Assembly: GCA_934621295.1 (NCBI GenBank)
Contig: CAKTVB010000003.1
Location: forward strand, 124,001 to 188,000
Source: an uncultured Collinsella sp.
GTDB lineage: Bacteria > Actinomycetota > Coriobacteriia > Coriobacteriales > Coriobacteriaceae
Direction of reading: 5' to 3'
Length of the DNA: 64,000 nucleotides
The notes under the pieces were generated by a model. That model made no database searches and was not told where the DNA came from. It saw only the letters and a program-made list of their open reading frames with translations. The position numbers were made by a program, and so were the translations under genes. Below are positions 56,774 to 64,000 of the stretch, one piece after another; position 1 is the first letter of the stretch; every line of letters starts with the position of its first letter.

Positions 56774-57622
56774 ATGGCCGACGCCGTTCTTTTAAAAATC
56801 AAGTCCCTCATGCCCAACCTTTCCACCAAAGAGCAGAAGATCGGGCGCTTTATCCTCGACGACCCGCGAGCCGCGTCGCGCATGACCATCTCGGAGATGT
56901 CCAGCACGCTTGATATCGCCGATTCGACGGTCTTCAAGTTCACGCGAAGCCTGGGCTACAACGGATTCCGCGACTTCCGCAACAATTTGCTCTCGGAGGA
57001 ATTTGACCCCGAGATCTCGATTCATGAGAACGTTCGCCCCGATGACAGCTCCCTCGATATCGCGAAGAAGGTATTCCACTCCTCGGCGACCTCGCTTTCC
57101 GATACCCTCGCGATGATCCGCGAGGAAGATCTGGAGAAGGCACTGCAGTTTTTGACGAGCGCGCGCATCGTCTCGTTCTATGGCTGCGGCGAATCGGCAG
57201 TCGTGGCGCTCGACGCATACCAGAAGTTCCTGCGCTCCCCCATCAACTGCCATTTCATCATGGATTCGCACATGCAACTCATGCATGCCTCCCTTACGCA
57301 ACCGGATGACTGCGCCTTTGTGGTCACCCACACAGGTGTCACCAAAGAGATGCTCACCGTCGCACGCATGGTCAAAAACGTGGGTGGCAAGGTCATTGTG
57401 ATCACAAGCTATCCCAACGCTAAGATTTCCGAGTACGCCGACGTGACGTTTGTCTCCACGTCTGAGGAGACGGGCTATCGTTCCGAGTCGCTCTCCAGCC
57501 GCTATCCGCAGCTCGCCATCATCGACTCGCTCTACACCACTTTGATGTTCCGCAACCCCAATGCTTCCGAATCCCTGAGCCGAATCCGCACGATCATCAG
57601 CACCACCAAGGAAGACCACTAG
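56774..57622 (+). CDS. RpiR-family sugar-phosphate-responsive regulator
   Basis: 282 residues. N-terminal helix-turn-helix (about 1-77): LSTKEQKIGRFILDDPRAAS and MTISEMSSTLDIADSTVFKF with TRSLGYNGFRDFRNNLL. C-terminal SIS domain (about 115-245) that binds a phosphosugar: IVSFYGCGESAVVALDAYQK, DSHMQLMHASLTQPDDCAFV, VTHTGVTKEMLTVARMVKNV. CAGGAG lies 6 nt before the ATG. It is divergent from the PTS/sugar-acid operon and most likely controls it. Confidence 0.93.
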   Translation: MADAVLLKIKSLMPNLSTKEQKIGRFILDDPRAASRMTISEMSSTLDIADSTVFKFTRSLGYNGFRDFRNNLLSEEFDPEISIHENVRPDDSSLDIAKKVFHSSATSLSDTLAMIREEDLEKALQFLTSARIVSFYGCGESAVVALDAYQKFLRSPINCHFIMDSHMQLMHASLTQPDDCAFVVTHTGVTKEMLTVARMVKNVGGKVIVITSYPNAKISEYADVTFVSTSEETGYRSESLSSRYPQLAIIDSLYTTLMFRNPNASESLSRIRTIISTTKEDH

Positions 57623-57655
57623 TCTTTAAGGCTCAAATTGCCCAAACCGTTAACA

Positions 57656-57697
57656 CGCGCGCCCGGCTATGCTCAATGCACAGCCGGGCGCACACTT
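57656..57697. terminator. Shared hairpin between rpiR (+) and dnaX (-)
   Basis: GCGCCCGGCT (57659-57668) pairs with AGCCGGGCGC (57682-57691), 13-nt loop. Neither side has a clean T run, so it is a weak or factor-aided bidirectional terminator. Confidence 0.55.
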
Positions 57698-57725
57698 ATA
57701 TATAGGACGGGAAGAAACGGTCGGT

Positions 57726-60182
57726 TTATTCGTCGGTTGACTTAAACACGATGCCTTCGCCAAAGACGCTGTTGAGGAGGTCTTTTCCTTCTTCCAACGT
57801 CTGCGGCCGCGTGTCTTGCGCCATGGCATCGCCAAAAGGACTGGCGGCAAACGGGGAGGTCGGAGCCGGCGACGCGGGCACCGGGGCAGGACGCTGCGGA
57901 CTGGCGGCAGGTGCCGGAGTGACCTCGTCAACCGGCGCAGCCGACACAGGAACAGGGGCGGCAAAGGCCGAGGCGGCAGGGGCAAGCGTGGGCTCATCAA
58001 ACGGAGGCTCCTCGACATCGGAACCAGCGATCATGGCATCGTCATAAGGAACCTGATCGTCTTCCCACGGCGCACGCTCGCTTGGATCGTCCGCCGGAGG
58101 TGCCGCGACCACGGGATCTTGCGGAGTCGCGGCAGGGACAGGCGCTGCCGGAGCCGCGGACGATTCCGAGGCAGCGGGAGTGGCATTTACAACAGGCGGT
58201 TGAAAGGCCGATTTTGACGCTATCGGAGCAGAAGATGAGACGGAATTCGCCTGCACTTCTGGCGTAAAAGCCGGCTGCGTCACAGGAGCAGCCGCCCGCT
58301 CAGAGACGGAAGGCGCTACCGCAGCGGAAACAGGCTTCGCAAGCTGCTGTGCCGGGGCACCAGGCATGACATACTCGACGGTTCGCGAACCGAAAATCTC
58401 GCACACCACCGGCACGATAGCCTCATAGGAGTCTGCACGCTGCAGCATCTTCATGGCAAAGACGGAACCCGCAGGAAGCTCAACGGTCAGACGCGATCCA
58501 TCATCGAACTGCGCGCGAGCATGGAGCAGCAATGCCCCGCGCGAAGCCTTTTGCGTCGTCACGCGCTTCACAACCTCATTCCATTTGCGCTGAAGATCGG
58601 ACTGGTCTTCCACGGCAGGAGTTTGAGGGGCGTCGGCAACGGCACGTTCTGCCACCGCAGATTGCTGCGGTGCTGGCTTTGGAGCGGGTCGCTCCACGGC
58701 AGGGGCGGGCGCGGGAGCAGCGTTTTGCACTGGCTGTGCCGCAGGCGGCGAAACAGAAGGCGCCGCCTGAGCTACGGGCGCGACGGGAACCGAGAAGGCA
58801 GACCTTTCTTGAGGCGCAGACACGGCTTTCGGCGCCGCCTGTGCCGGAGCGGGCTTGGGCGCAGGCGCCGGATTGTTCCAAGGCGCCGCCGCATTTGAAG
58901 TCGGCTTGTTCGCCGCTGTAGCAGCTTGCGGTGCAGCCTTCTGCTCACGATTCGACACAGGAGACGAAGCGGCGGGGGCGACCTGCGCAGCAGGAGCCAC
59001 AAAGGAACCGGACGACAACTTTGCCTCGAGCATGTCCAGGCGCTCCGCCAAAGCCTCGAGCGTCAAATCGGTCTCGGGGCGCGAAAGGCGCGTGAGGGCG
59101 ATCTCGAGTACCAAGCGCGGGTCGGAAGCGTTACGCATCTCGATAGCGGCATCGTCCAGCACGGTGAGAATGCGCGCAAGGCGGTCGGACGTCTCGAAGC
59201 AAGACGCCTCCTCGCCCAAAGCGGGAATGTTCTCTGGGGGGCAATCAAAAAGTTCGGGAGCGGTACCCGCTACGCGCGCCGTATAGACATCGCGCATATG
59301 CGAGACAAGATCGCGCGTAACCTCCAGCAAGTCGTTTCCCTCTTCGACCTGCGCGCGAACCAACCCGAAGAGCGTCGCGACATCACGTTTGGCGATACCG
59401 TTCGAAAACTGAGCGAGAATTGCACCCGAAGCCTCACCCAAAAGGGAACGAGCATCGCTCACTCGCACGGCACCATCGCCAAAAACAGAGAGTTGTTCCA
59501 AGGTGGAAAGGGCGTCGCGCATACCACCGCGGGCATGGCGGGCAACGATCTGCAAAGCTTCATCGTCGTACTCAAAGCCCTCCTGCTCACACACGTAGCG
59601 CAGGCGGCCCTCGATGTCCTCCATCGAGATGCGATGGAAATCAAAACGCTGGCAACGGGAAAGGATCGTCTCCAAGATCTTTTGCGGATCGGTGGTGCAC
59701 AGGATGAACACCACGTGCGCAGGCGGTTCCTCAAGCGTCTTGAGGAGGGCATTAAATGCCGCTGGCGAGAGCATGTGGACCTCGTCGATGATATAGACCT
59801 TGTAGGCACCTCGCACAGGGGCGAAGCTCACCGAATTGATGATCTCCTCGCGCACGTTGTCGACGCCGGTGCGCGAAGCCGCGTCGAGCTCGTAGACATC
59901 GGGATGCGTTCCCGCAGCGATGGCTTCGCACTCCGGGCACGTTCCGTCGGGCATGCAGCCCGATGCGCCCTGAGCGCGAGCCCCTTCTGCCTGCTGGCAC
60001 AAAAGGGCTTTGGCGAGAATGCGCGCCATGGTGGTCTTGCCCGTGCCGCGCGGGCCACAGAACAAGTACGCGTGCGACAGACGACCCTCCGCCACCGCGT
60101 GTTCGAGCGTCGACACGATATGCCGTTGCCCCACAACGGAATCAAAGGTAAGAGGGCGATATTTTCTGTAGAGCGATTCCAT
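57726..60182 (-). CDS. dnaX: DNA polymerase III subunits gamma/tau
   Basis: 818 residues, clamp-loader ATPase. YLFCGPRGTGKTTMARILAK is the P-loop, a four-Cys zinc element includes CMPDGTCPECEAIA, VYIIDEVHMLSPAAFNALLK is Walker B, ILETILSRCQRFDFHRISME the SRC motif. After about residue 390 comes a 200-residue Pro/Ala linker, a small folded part (DLQRKWNEVVKRVTTQKASR) and another Pro/Ala-rich tail, so the tau form is unusually long. I see no frameshift signal I can defend for a short gamma form. TTGAGGAGCACCC precedes the ATG. Confidence 0.94.
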   Translation of the reverse strand: MESLYRKYRPLTFDSVVGQRHIVSTLEHAVAEGRLSHAYLFCGPRGTGKTTMARILAKALLCQQAEGARAQGASGCMPDGTCPECEAIAAGTHPDVYELDAASRTGVDNVREEIINSVSFAPVRGAYKVYIIDEVHMLSPAAFNALLKTLEEPPAHVVFILCTTDPQKILETILSRCQRFDFHRISMEDIEGRLRYVCEQEGFEYDDEALQIVARHARGGMRDALSTLEQLSVFGDGAVRVSDARSLLGEASGAILAQFSNGIAKRDVATLFGLVRAQVEEGNDLLEVTRDLVSHMRDVYTARVAGTAPELFDCPPENIPALGEEASCFETSDRLARILTVLDDAAIEMRNASDPRLVLEIALTRLSRPETDLTLEALAERLDMLEAKLSSGSFVAPAAQVAPAASSPVSNREQKAAPQAATAANKPTSNAAAPWNNPAPAPKPAPAQAAPKAVSAPQERSAFSVPVAPVAQAAPSVSPPAAQPVQNAAPAPAPAVERPAPKPAPQQSAVAERAVADAPQTPAVEDQSDLQRKWNEVVKRVTTQKASRGALLLHARAQFDDGSRLTVELPAGSVFAMKMLQRADSYEAIVPVVCEIFGSRTVEYVMPGAPAQQLAKPVSAAVAPSVSERAAAPVTQPAFTPEVQANSVSSSAPIASKSAFQPPVVNATPAASESSAAPAAPVPAATPQDPVVAAPPADDPSERAPWEDDQVPYDDAMIAGSDVEEPPFDEPTLAPAASAFAAPVPVSAAPVDEVTPAPAASPQRPAPVPASPAPTSPFAASPFGDAMAQDTRPQTLEEGKDLLNSVFGEGIVFKSTDE

Positions 60183-60328
60183 GGGTGCTCCTCAACTCAA
60201 ATGGTAACGGGGTCTATTCTACCGTGTCGCGCGACGCCGCACCCATAGCGGCCGTGCTAAACTAACGGCAATCATGACACCCGCACGTAGCCCGTGCGAA
60301 CCGAAATCCAAACGCATCAGGTGACTCC
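60183..60328. promoter_or_regulatory. Divergent gap between dnaX (-) and kinase gene (+)
   Basis: 146 bp, no gene. The plus strand has GTGCTAAACTAACGG near 60256-60270, a possible -10, but no clear promoter could be assigned on either strand. Confidence 0.3.
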
Positions 60329-62125
60329 ATGCCGTTGTTCTCGCAACATACCCCGCAGCAAAATGGCGCCGCAACCCTCCTGCGTCGTTATCGTCCGCTC
60401 GAGACGCGCGCAACCGGCGGTTTTGGCAGCGTCGAGATCTGCCTCGACACGCGCCTGCAGCGACGCGTCGCCATCAAGCGCATCCCCCTTGTCGCAGAAG
60501 GCATACCCACACCGACGGGATCCACCGCCGCGGCGCTTGCCGAGGCACGCACCGCAAGCATGCTGCAACACCCCAATATCGTTTCGGTCATCGACTTCAC
60601 CTACGATGCCTCCTTTGCCTACCTGGTCATGGAGTACGTGGACGGACTTTCGCTCGAGGAGTTCCTCGCACAGGTCGACGGTCACTCGCTCACCTACGAC
60701 GAGGAAGCGCACATCGCGGACTCCCTGTGCCAAGCGCTTGCTTACGCGCACGAAAACGGCGTGTTGCACCTGGATATCAAACCGGCAAACGTGCTCATCG
60801 ACCACAGCGGCCATGTCAAGCTTGCCGATTTTGGCATGGCCTGCCTCACGAGCGCTGCGGGCTGGGGCGGAGCACGGGGCGGAACCATCGGATACATGTC
60901 GCCCGAGCAGCTCGACGGCTCCGTGGTGGACGAGCGCTCCGACCTGTTCTCCCTTGCCTGCGTGCTCTACGAGTCACTCTGCCGCGGCAAACCTTTTGTC
61001 GCGGCAACCCCCGCAGATTCGCTCAAGCGTATCGAAGCGGGCGTCGAGACGCCGAGTGAGCTTTTGCCCGATATTCCCGCATCTGCAGAGCACGCGCTTC
61101 TGCAGGCACTCTCCCCCGCACCGGAATCCCGGCCCGCCCGCGCGGACGACTTCGCCGAAGCGCTCCTATCGGAAATGGGCAATGCGCGCCAGGGCAAAAA
61201 GAGCCTTGCACGCATGATCGCACGCATGACTTCCGACGAAATCGACCCCGCAGAGTTACCCGAAGACGACGAGCCCACCGCGACCGATCCGGCGAAAGGC
61301 CTTTTGGGAACCAGGTATCCCCAGGCTCGGTTGCTGTTGGGCGCCATCGCGTCGGGCCTCTCCGTCGCCTGCTCGTCCTTTGCCATCTTGCACGCCATGG
61401 GACTAGATCAGGTCCCAGCCATCCTCTCGTCCATCGCCATCGGGATTGCCGGCGGCGCCGCGCCTCAGATCGGCTCGGCCCTGCTTGCGGCCGGGCTCTT
61501 CACCATGGTCATCAACGCGACCCCCCTCGTCCCCGCCCTGCCCGCCCTTGCGCTTATTGCCGCATTGGGAACATCGTGGTGGCTCGTGTGGGGACGCACT
61601 TCGCGCCATGCATCGACAGCGCTCATCGTGACCTGCGCCTTAGCCGCATCGCCATCGTTGCCGGTCGACGCCTGCCTTGCCGGAGCTTGCTTGGCCGCCT
61701 ATCTCGCATCGCCCGCTGAAGCGGGAATATCTTGCGCACTTGGCATGATCTTGGGAAGGCTGTCACTTCTTGCCTGTGCGGCGGGAGGAATCCTTGGGGC
61801 CGATATGCTGGCCCAGGGGCTCTTCGATTTGTCCCTCATCGCTCCCGCCCTCATCTGCGCCGCAGGGGCAGCAGGACTCTCATATCTACTCGACCGCGGA
61901 TGGTCAAATTACGAGAAACAAGGCTCTCGCCTGCTCTTTTTGCTCGCCGAAACCTGCCCGGTCCTCCTTGCGATCGGCATCCTTTGTCTTGCGCACCCTA
62001 TGGAAATTGCCAGCTTACCGCCCGAGAACATCGCAAATGCATTTGGAGCCGGAATCGTATCCTCTATAATCGTTTGGATTGACATGTATCTATTTGGCTA
62101 TGAACACGGCCCGTCGAAAGAGTGA
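60329..62125 (+). CDS. Multi-pass membrane Ser/Thr protein kinase
   Basis: 598 residues. The kinase domain (about 18-270) has TRATGGFGSVEICLDTRLQR (glycine loop), VAIKRIPLV (Lys), VLHLDIKPANVLIDHSGHVK (catalytic loop with Leu in place of the Arg of HRD), LADFGMACLTS (DFG), and GTIGYMSPEQLDGSVVDERS (APE region). Residues about 330-590 hold eight or more membrane helices, an unusual C terminus for a bacterial kinase of this type. No extracellular sensor repeats. AGGTGA precedes the ATG. fhaA and fhaB follow at once, so this is one signalling operon. The His-Leu-Asp form suggests it may not need activation-loop phosphorylation (family knowledge). Confidence 0.9.
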   Translation: MPLFSQHTPQQNGAATLLRRYRPLETRATGGFGSVEICLDTRLQRRVAIKRIPLVAEGIPTPTGSTAAALAEARTASMLQHPNIVSVIDFTYDASFAYLVMEYVDGLSLEEFLAQVDGHSLTYDEEAHIADSLCQALAYAHENGVLHLDIKPANVLIDHSGHVKLADFGMACLTSAAGWGGARGGTIGYMSPEQLDGSVVDERSDLFSLACVLYESLCRGKPFVAATPADSLKRIEAGVETPSELLPDIPASAEHALLQALSPAPESRPARADDFAEALLSEMGNARQGKKSLARMIARMTSDEIDPAELPEDDEPTATDPAKGLLGTRYPQARLLLGAIASGLSVACSSFAILHAMGLDQVPAILSSIAIGIAGGAAPQIGSALLAAGLFTMVINATPLVPALPALALIAALGTSWWLVWGRTSRHASTALIVTCALAASPSLPVDACLAGACLAAYLASPAEAGISCALGMILGRLSLLACAAGGILGADMLAQGLFDLSLIAPALICAAGAAGLSYLLDRGWSNYEKQGSRLLFLLAETCPVLLAIGILCLAHPMEIASLPPENIANAFGAGIVSSIIVWIDMYLFGYEHGPSKE

Positions 62126-62131
62126 TCGTAC

Positions 62132-63130
62132 GTGAAGTTTCTGAACACCTTCGAAGACCACGTGGCAGGCATCCTCGGTGCTGCCCGCGCACCATTTTCC
62201 TTCAAGAAGCTCGCCAAACAGGCAGCTCACGAGATGGAAGATCAGACGCTTGTGGTCAATGGCGTCAACACCGCGCCGGCGCTCTATACGATCTTGATCT
62301 CTAACGACGACGACCCTTTGATGGCCCCTTACTACCCGCAGCTCTCGCGCGAAGTGAGCGAGTTCGTCAAGGCACAGGCAGAAAAGAAGCGCTACACGTT
62401 TGTGGGCGAGCCCTTGGTGCGCTTCATGATCGATCCTTCCCTTAAGGGCGGCAAGTTCTCCGTCTTTGCCGAGAACGTCGATGCCCCCACGCTGGGGCGC
62501 TTATACGAGGAAGAGCGCGCCTATCAAAACGGCATGTCGGCGCCGATGCCGCGCCAGCAGCAGACGCCGCGCCCGAGCCAGCCGGCCTCTGCTCCGCAGC
62601 AGGCCCCCATCCAGCCGGCTCCCGCCCCGCGTCCCGTGGCGCAGGTGCCCAGCCCGATTGCCGTTGAAAACGACCCCTTTGCTCCCAACCCGCCCGACCC
62701 CGCGGCGCCCATCCCCGTGCCGCAAACCGTAACGCGCGAAGCCATCGCCGGCATGGGTGGAGCGGCCGCAACCGGCGGTGCTATCGGTGCCGCGTCGAGC
62801 ATTGCTGCCAACATGGCAAACGCACGCGCAAACCAGGCTCCCGCACAGCCTTTGGCGCAGCTTATCGATGTCGTGACCCGCGAAACCCTCGAGGTCAACT
62901 CGGCGCACTGCATCATTGGCCGCGAGCGTTCCGCCGCCAATGTGATTCTTCGCGACCCCAACGTCTCGCGCCGCCACGCCGAGCTCACCTTCACGGGTTC
63001 CGATTGGTCCATCGAAGATCTCAACTCCACCAACGGCACGTTTGTGAACAACCGCCGCATCACGCGCTGCCCGCTGCGCAACGGCGACCTGCTCACCTTT
63101 GGTCTTAGCAACTTCGAGTTCAGAAGCTAG
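62132..63130 (+). CDS. fhaA: FhaA-like protein: DUF3662 plus FHA domain
   Basis: 332 residues. The N-terminal DUF3662 domain (about 1-125) starts MKFLNTFEDHVAGI and contains YTILISNDDDPLMAPYYPQL and YTFVGEPLVRFMIDPSLKGG. A Pro/Gln/Ala linker of about 120 residues follows. The C-terminal FHA domain has NSAHCIIGRERSAANVILRD, SRRHAELTFTG, and NSTNGTFVNNRRI, all phosphothreonine-binding residues present. In mycobacteria FhaA is a kinase partner at the wall and division machinery. The start is a GTG at 62132, 6 nt after the kinase stop; no ATG fits. Confidence 0.93.
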   Translation: MKFLNTFEDHVAGILGAARAPFSFKKLAKQAAHEMEDQTLVVNGVNTAPALYTILISNDDDPLMAPYYPQLSREVSEFVKAQAEKKRYTFVGEPLVRFMIDPSLKGGKFSVFAENVDAPTLGRLYEEERAYQNGMSAPMPRQQQTPRPSQPASAPQQAPIQPAPAPRPVAQVPSPIAVENDPFAPNPPDPAAPIPVPQTVTREAIAGMGGAAATGGAIGAASSIAANMANARANQAPAQPLAQLIDVVTRETLEVNSAHCIIGRERSAANVILRDPNVSRRHAELTFTGSDWSIEDLNSTNGTFVNNRRITRCPLRNGDLLTFGLSNFEFRS

Positions 63131-63139
63131 GAGCGGCTC

Positions 63140-63553
63140 ATGATCGACCTGATCTTGTTCACGGGGCGCATCGTCCTCGTCGTCTTGCTCTATATCTTCC
63201 TGTTCGCTGTCATGAAAACCGGCGTGGGCCTGGTACGCGGACAGCGCCGCGACTCGGCAATTTGGACCATCGATGTCGACAAAGGCCCTCGCGGCATCCG
63301 CGGCATCCATGTGGACATGCTCGGCCCCGTGATCGTGGGCCGCTCGCCTTCGTCTGATATCTGCATTAACGAGCCCTTTGTCTCGGCTTCGCACGCGCGT
63401 TTCACTACCCAGGGTCCCGCCCTCGTAATCGAGGATCTGAACTCCCTGAACGGAACGCTCGTCAACGGTCGCACGCTCACCGAACCCGCCACCCTGCGCG
63501 AAGGCGATGAGGTGCAGATCGGCGATGTCGTGATGAAAGTGAATCGCCGATGA
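63140..63553 (+). CDS. fhaB: FhaB-like membrane FHA-domain protein
   Basis: 137 residues. One N-terminal helix (about 1-28, LILFTGRIVLVVLLYIFLFA), then an FHA domain: LGPVIVGRSPSSDICINEPF, VSASHARFTTQGPALVIEDL, NSLNGTLVNGRTLTEPATLR. The G-R-S and S-x-x-H motifs are intact. AGGAG lies 6 nt before the ATG. Its stop overlaps the next start by 4 bp, so coupling is certain. Confidence 0.93.
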   Translation: MIDLILFTGRIVLVVLLYIFLFAVMKTGVGLVRGQRRDSAIWTIDVDKGPRGIRGIHVDMLGPVIVGRSPSSDICINEPFVSASHARFTTQGPALVIEDLNSLNGTLVNGRTLTEPATLREGDEVQIGDVVMKVNRR

Positions 63554-64000
63554 TCGACGAGGAGAACAATTTCTCTTTCGAAGCCGAAACTGGTCTTGGT
63601 GCCAATGCCGCCACGCCAGCGGTGCATGCTGCCCATATGGCCCCCTCCTCGGCCGATTTTGCCGATATTCCCGCCGTGGGAGCGCATATGGCAGACCCCA
63701 TGGATACCCCGCAGGACGCCGCGCCCACCGACGATGCCGACCGCACCGCCGTGCATGCCGCCGCTCTCGACATCCTGAACGAAGATGCCGCCGTGCACGC
63801 CGCCGCCGTCGACATCCTGAACGAAGACATCGATGCGCCCGAGGAAAATACCTCGGTTGCCGGAGAATCGATCCCGAGCATCGAGGTCCCTGCAGAAACC
63901 AATCCGGACCAGGTATCCGACGAGCCCAACGCCATGCCGGACACCGCGCCCGAAAGTGAACCCGTCGCCCCGGCCCATGCCGCGCCCAAGCCGCGTCCGC
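63550..64000 (+). CDS. Start of a gene with acidic repeat-bearing N terminus (cut by window edge)
   Basis: 150 codons are visible, with no stop. The chain MIDEENNFSFEAETGLGANA leads into an Ala/Asp/Glu/Pro-rich disordered part. It holds two tandem 14-residue units, AVHAAALDILNEDA and AVHAAAVDILNEDI. No enzymatic motif is seen yet. From the actinobacterial order fhaA-fhaB-pstP, a PP2C-type phosphatase may follow this extension, but that is a guess from context. ATGA overlap with fhaB. Confidence 0.7.
   Translation, partial: MIDEENNFSFEAETGLGANAATPAVHAAHMAPSSADFADIPAVGAHMADPMDTPQDAAPTDDADRTAVHAAALDILNEDAAVHAAAVDILNEDIDAPEENTSVAGESIPSIEVPAETNPDQVSDEPNAMPDTAPESEPVAPAHAAPKPRP

Overview
The window looks like chromosomal DNA of a GC-rich, anaerobic, sugar-fermenting actinobacterium of the Coriobacteriia, most like Collinsella. 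This is inferred from family content, not from a database match. The signs are a full-length pyruvate:ferredoxin oxidoreductase, several PTS systems, an fhaA-fhaB type signalling cluster, GatD/MurT, RicT next to holB-tmk, and high-GC codon use. Almost all genes lie on the minus strand. I see no phage, insertion sequence, CRISPR array or rRNA. Two tRNA genes are present (Thr-CGT and Asp-GTC).

Layout. 1-4.1 kb: a GntR regulator (cut by the window edge), mannose-family PTS IIB and IIA, a glucose-type IIA and a glucose/GlcNAc-type IICB. The two PTS control regions each carry a pair of TGG-N6-CCA palindromes. 4.2-4.6 kb: tRNA-Thr, with a partial copy of its 3' end and terminator 202 bp away. 4.7-12.1 kb: a DUF523-purine nucleoside phosphorylase fusion, a membrane-anchored SurA-like protein, NAD-type isocitrate dehydrogenase, a HEAT-repeat protein, a small membrane protein, a hydroxyisobutyrate-dehydrogenase homologue with a His/Cys-rich tail, DegV and the ribosome hibernation factor. 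12.3-20.4 kb: a solute-binding lipoprotein, ComF, RicT with an arginine-rich tail, holB, tmk, a zinc-ribbon membrane protein and tRNA-Asp. 20.6-32.1 kb: metallophosphoesterase, LytTR regulator, LytS kinase and glycosyltransferase in overlapping genes; then a QueT-like transporter, an MFS transporter, a zinc-dependent phospholipase-C-like protein, an amidohydrolase, a C39-like membrane protein and a GH3 lipoprotein. 32.7-38.7 kb: gatD-murT and the pyruvate:ferredoxin oxidoreductase. 39.2-44.1 kb: an FHA protein, a Ser/Thr kinase, a membrane protein, recR and ybaB. 44.2-57.6 kb: carbohydrate catabolism, with 6-phosphogluconate dehydrogenase, an IlvD/Edd dehydratase, HPr, then a long minus-strand block (GldA, KDPG aldolase, UxaA pair, membrane protein, HAD phosphatase, 2-hydroxyacid dehydrogenase, PTS IIB, IIA, IID, IIC) facing an RpiR regulator. 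57.7-64 kb: dnaX, then a plus-strand kinase-fhaA-fhaB cluster that runs off the end.

How the genes fit together. The 47.7-56.2 kb block reads as uptake of a sugar or sugar acid by a mannose-family PTS, followed by dehydration (UxaA family) and aldol cleavage (KDPG aldolase), probably controlled by the divergent RpiR protein. PFOR would take the resulting pyruvate to acetyl-CoA. The kinase/FHA genes and MurT/GatD point to control and modification of the cell envelope.

The most unusual observations are these: a GatD homologue that lacks both the catalytic cysteine and the catalytic histidine of its family; a 41-bp intergenic element present twice; the His/Cys-rich tail on a dehydrogenase; the DUF523-PNP fusion; and the duplicated tRNA-Thr end.
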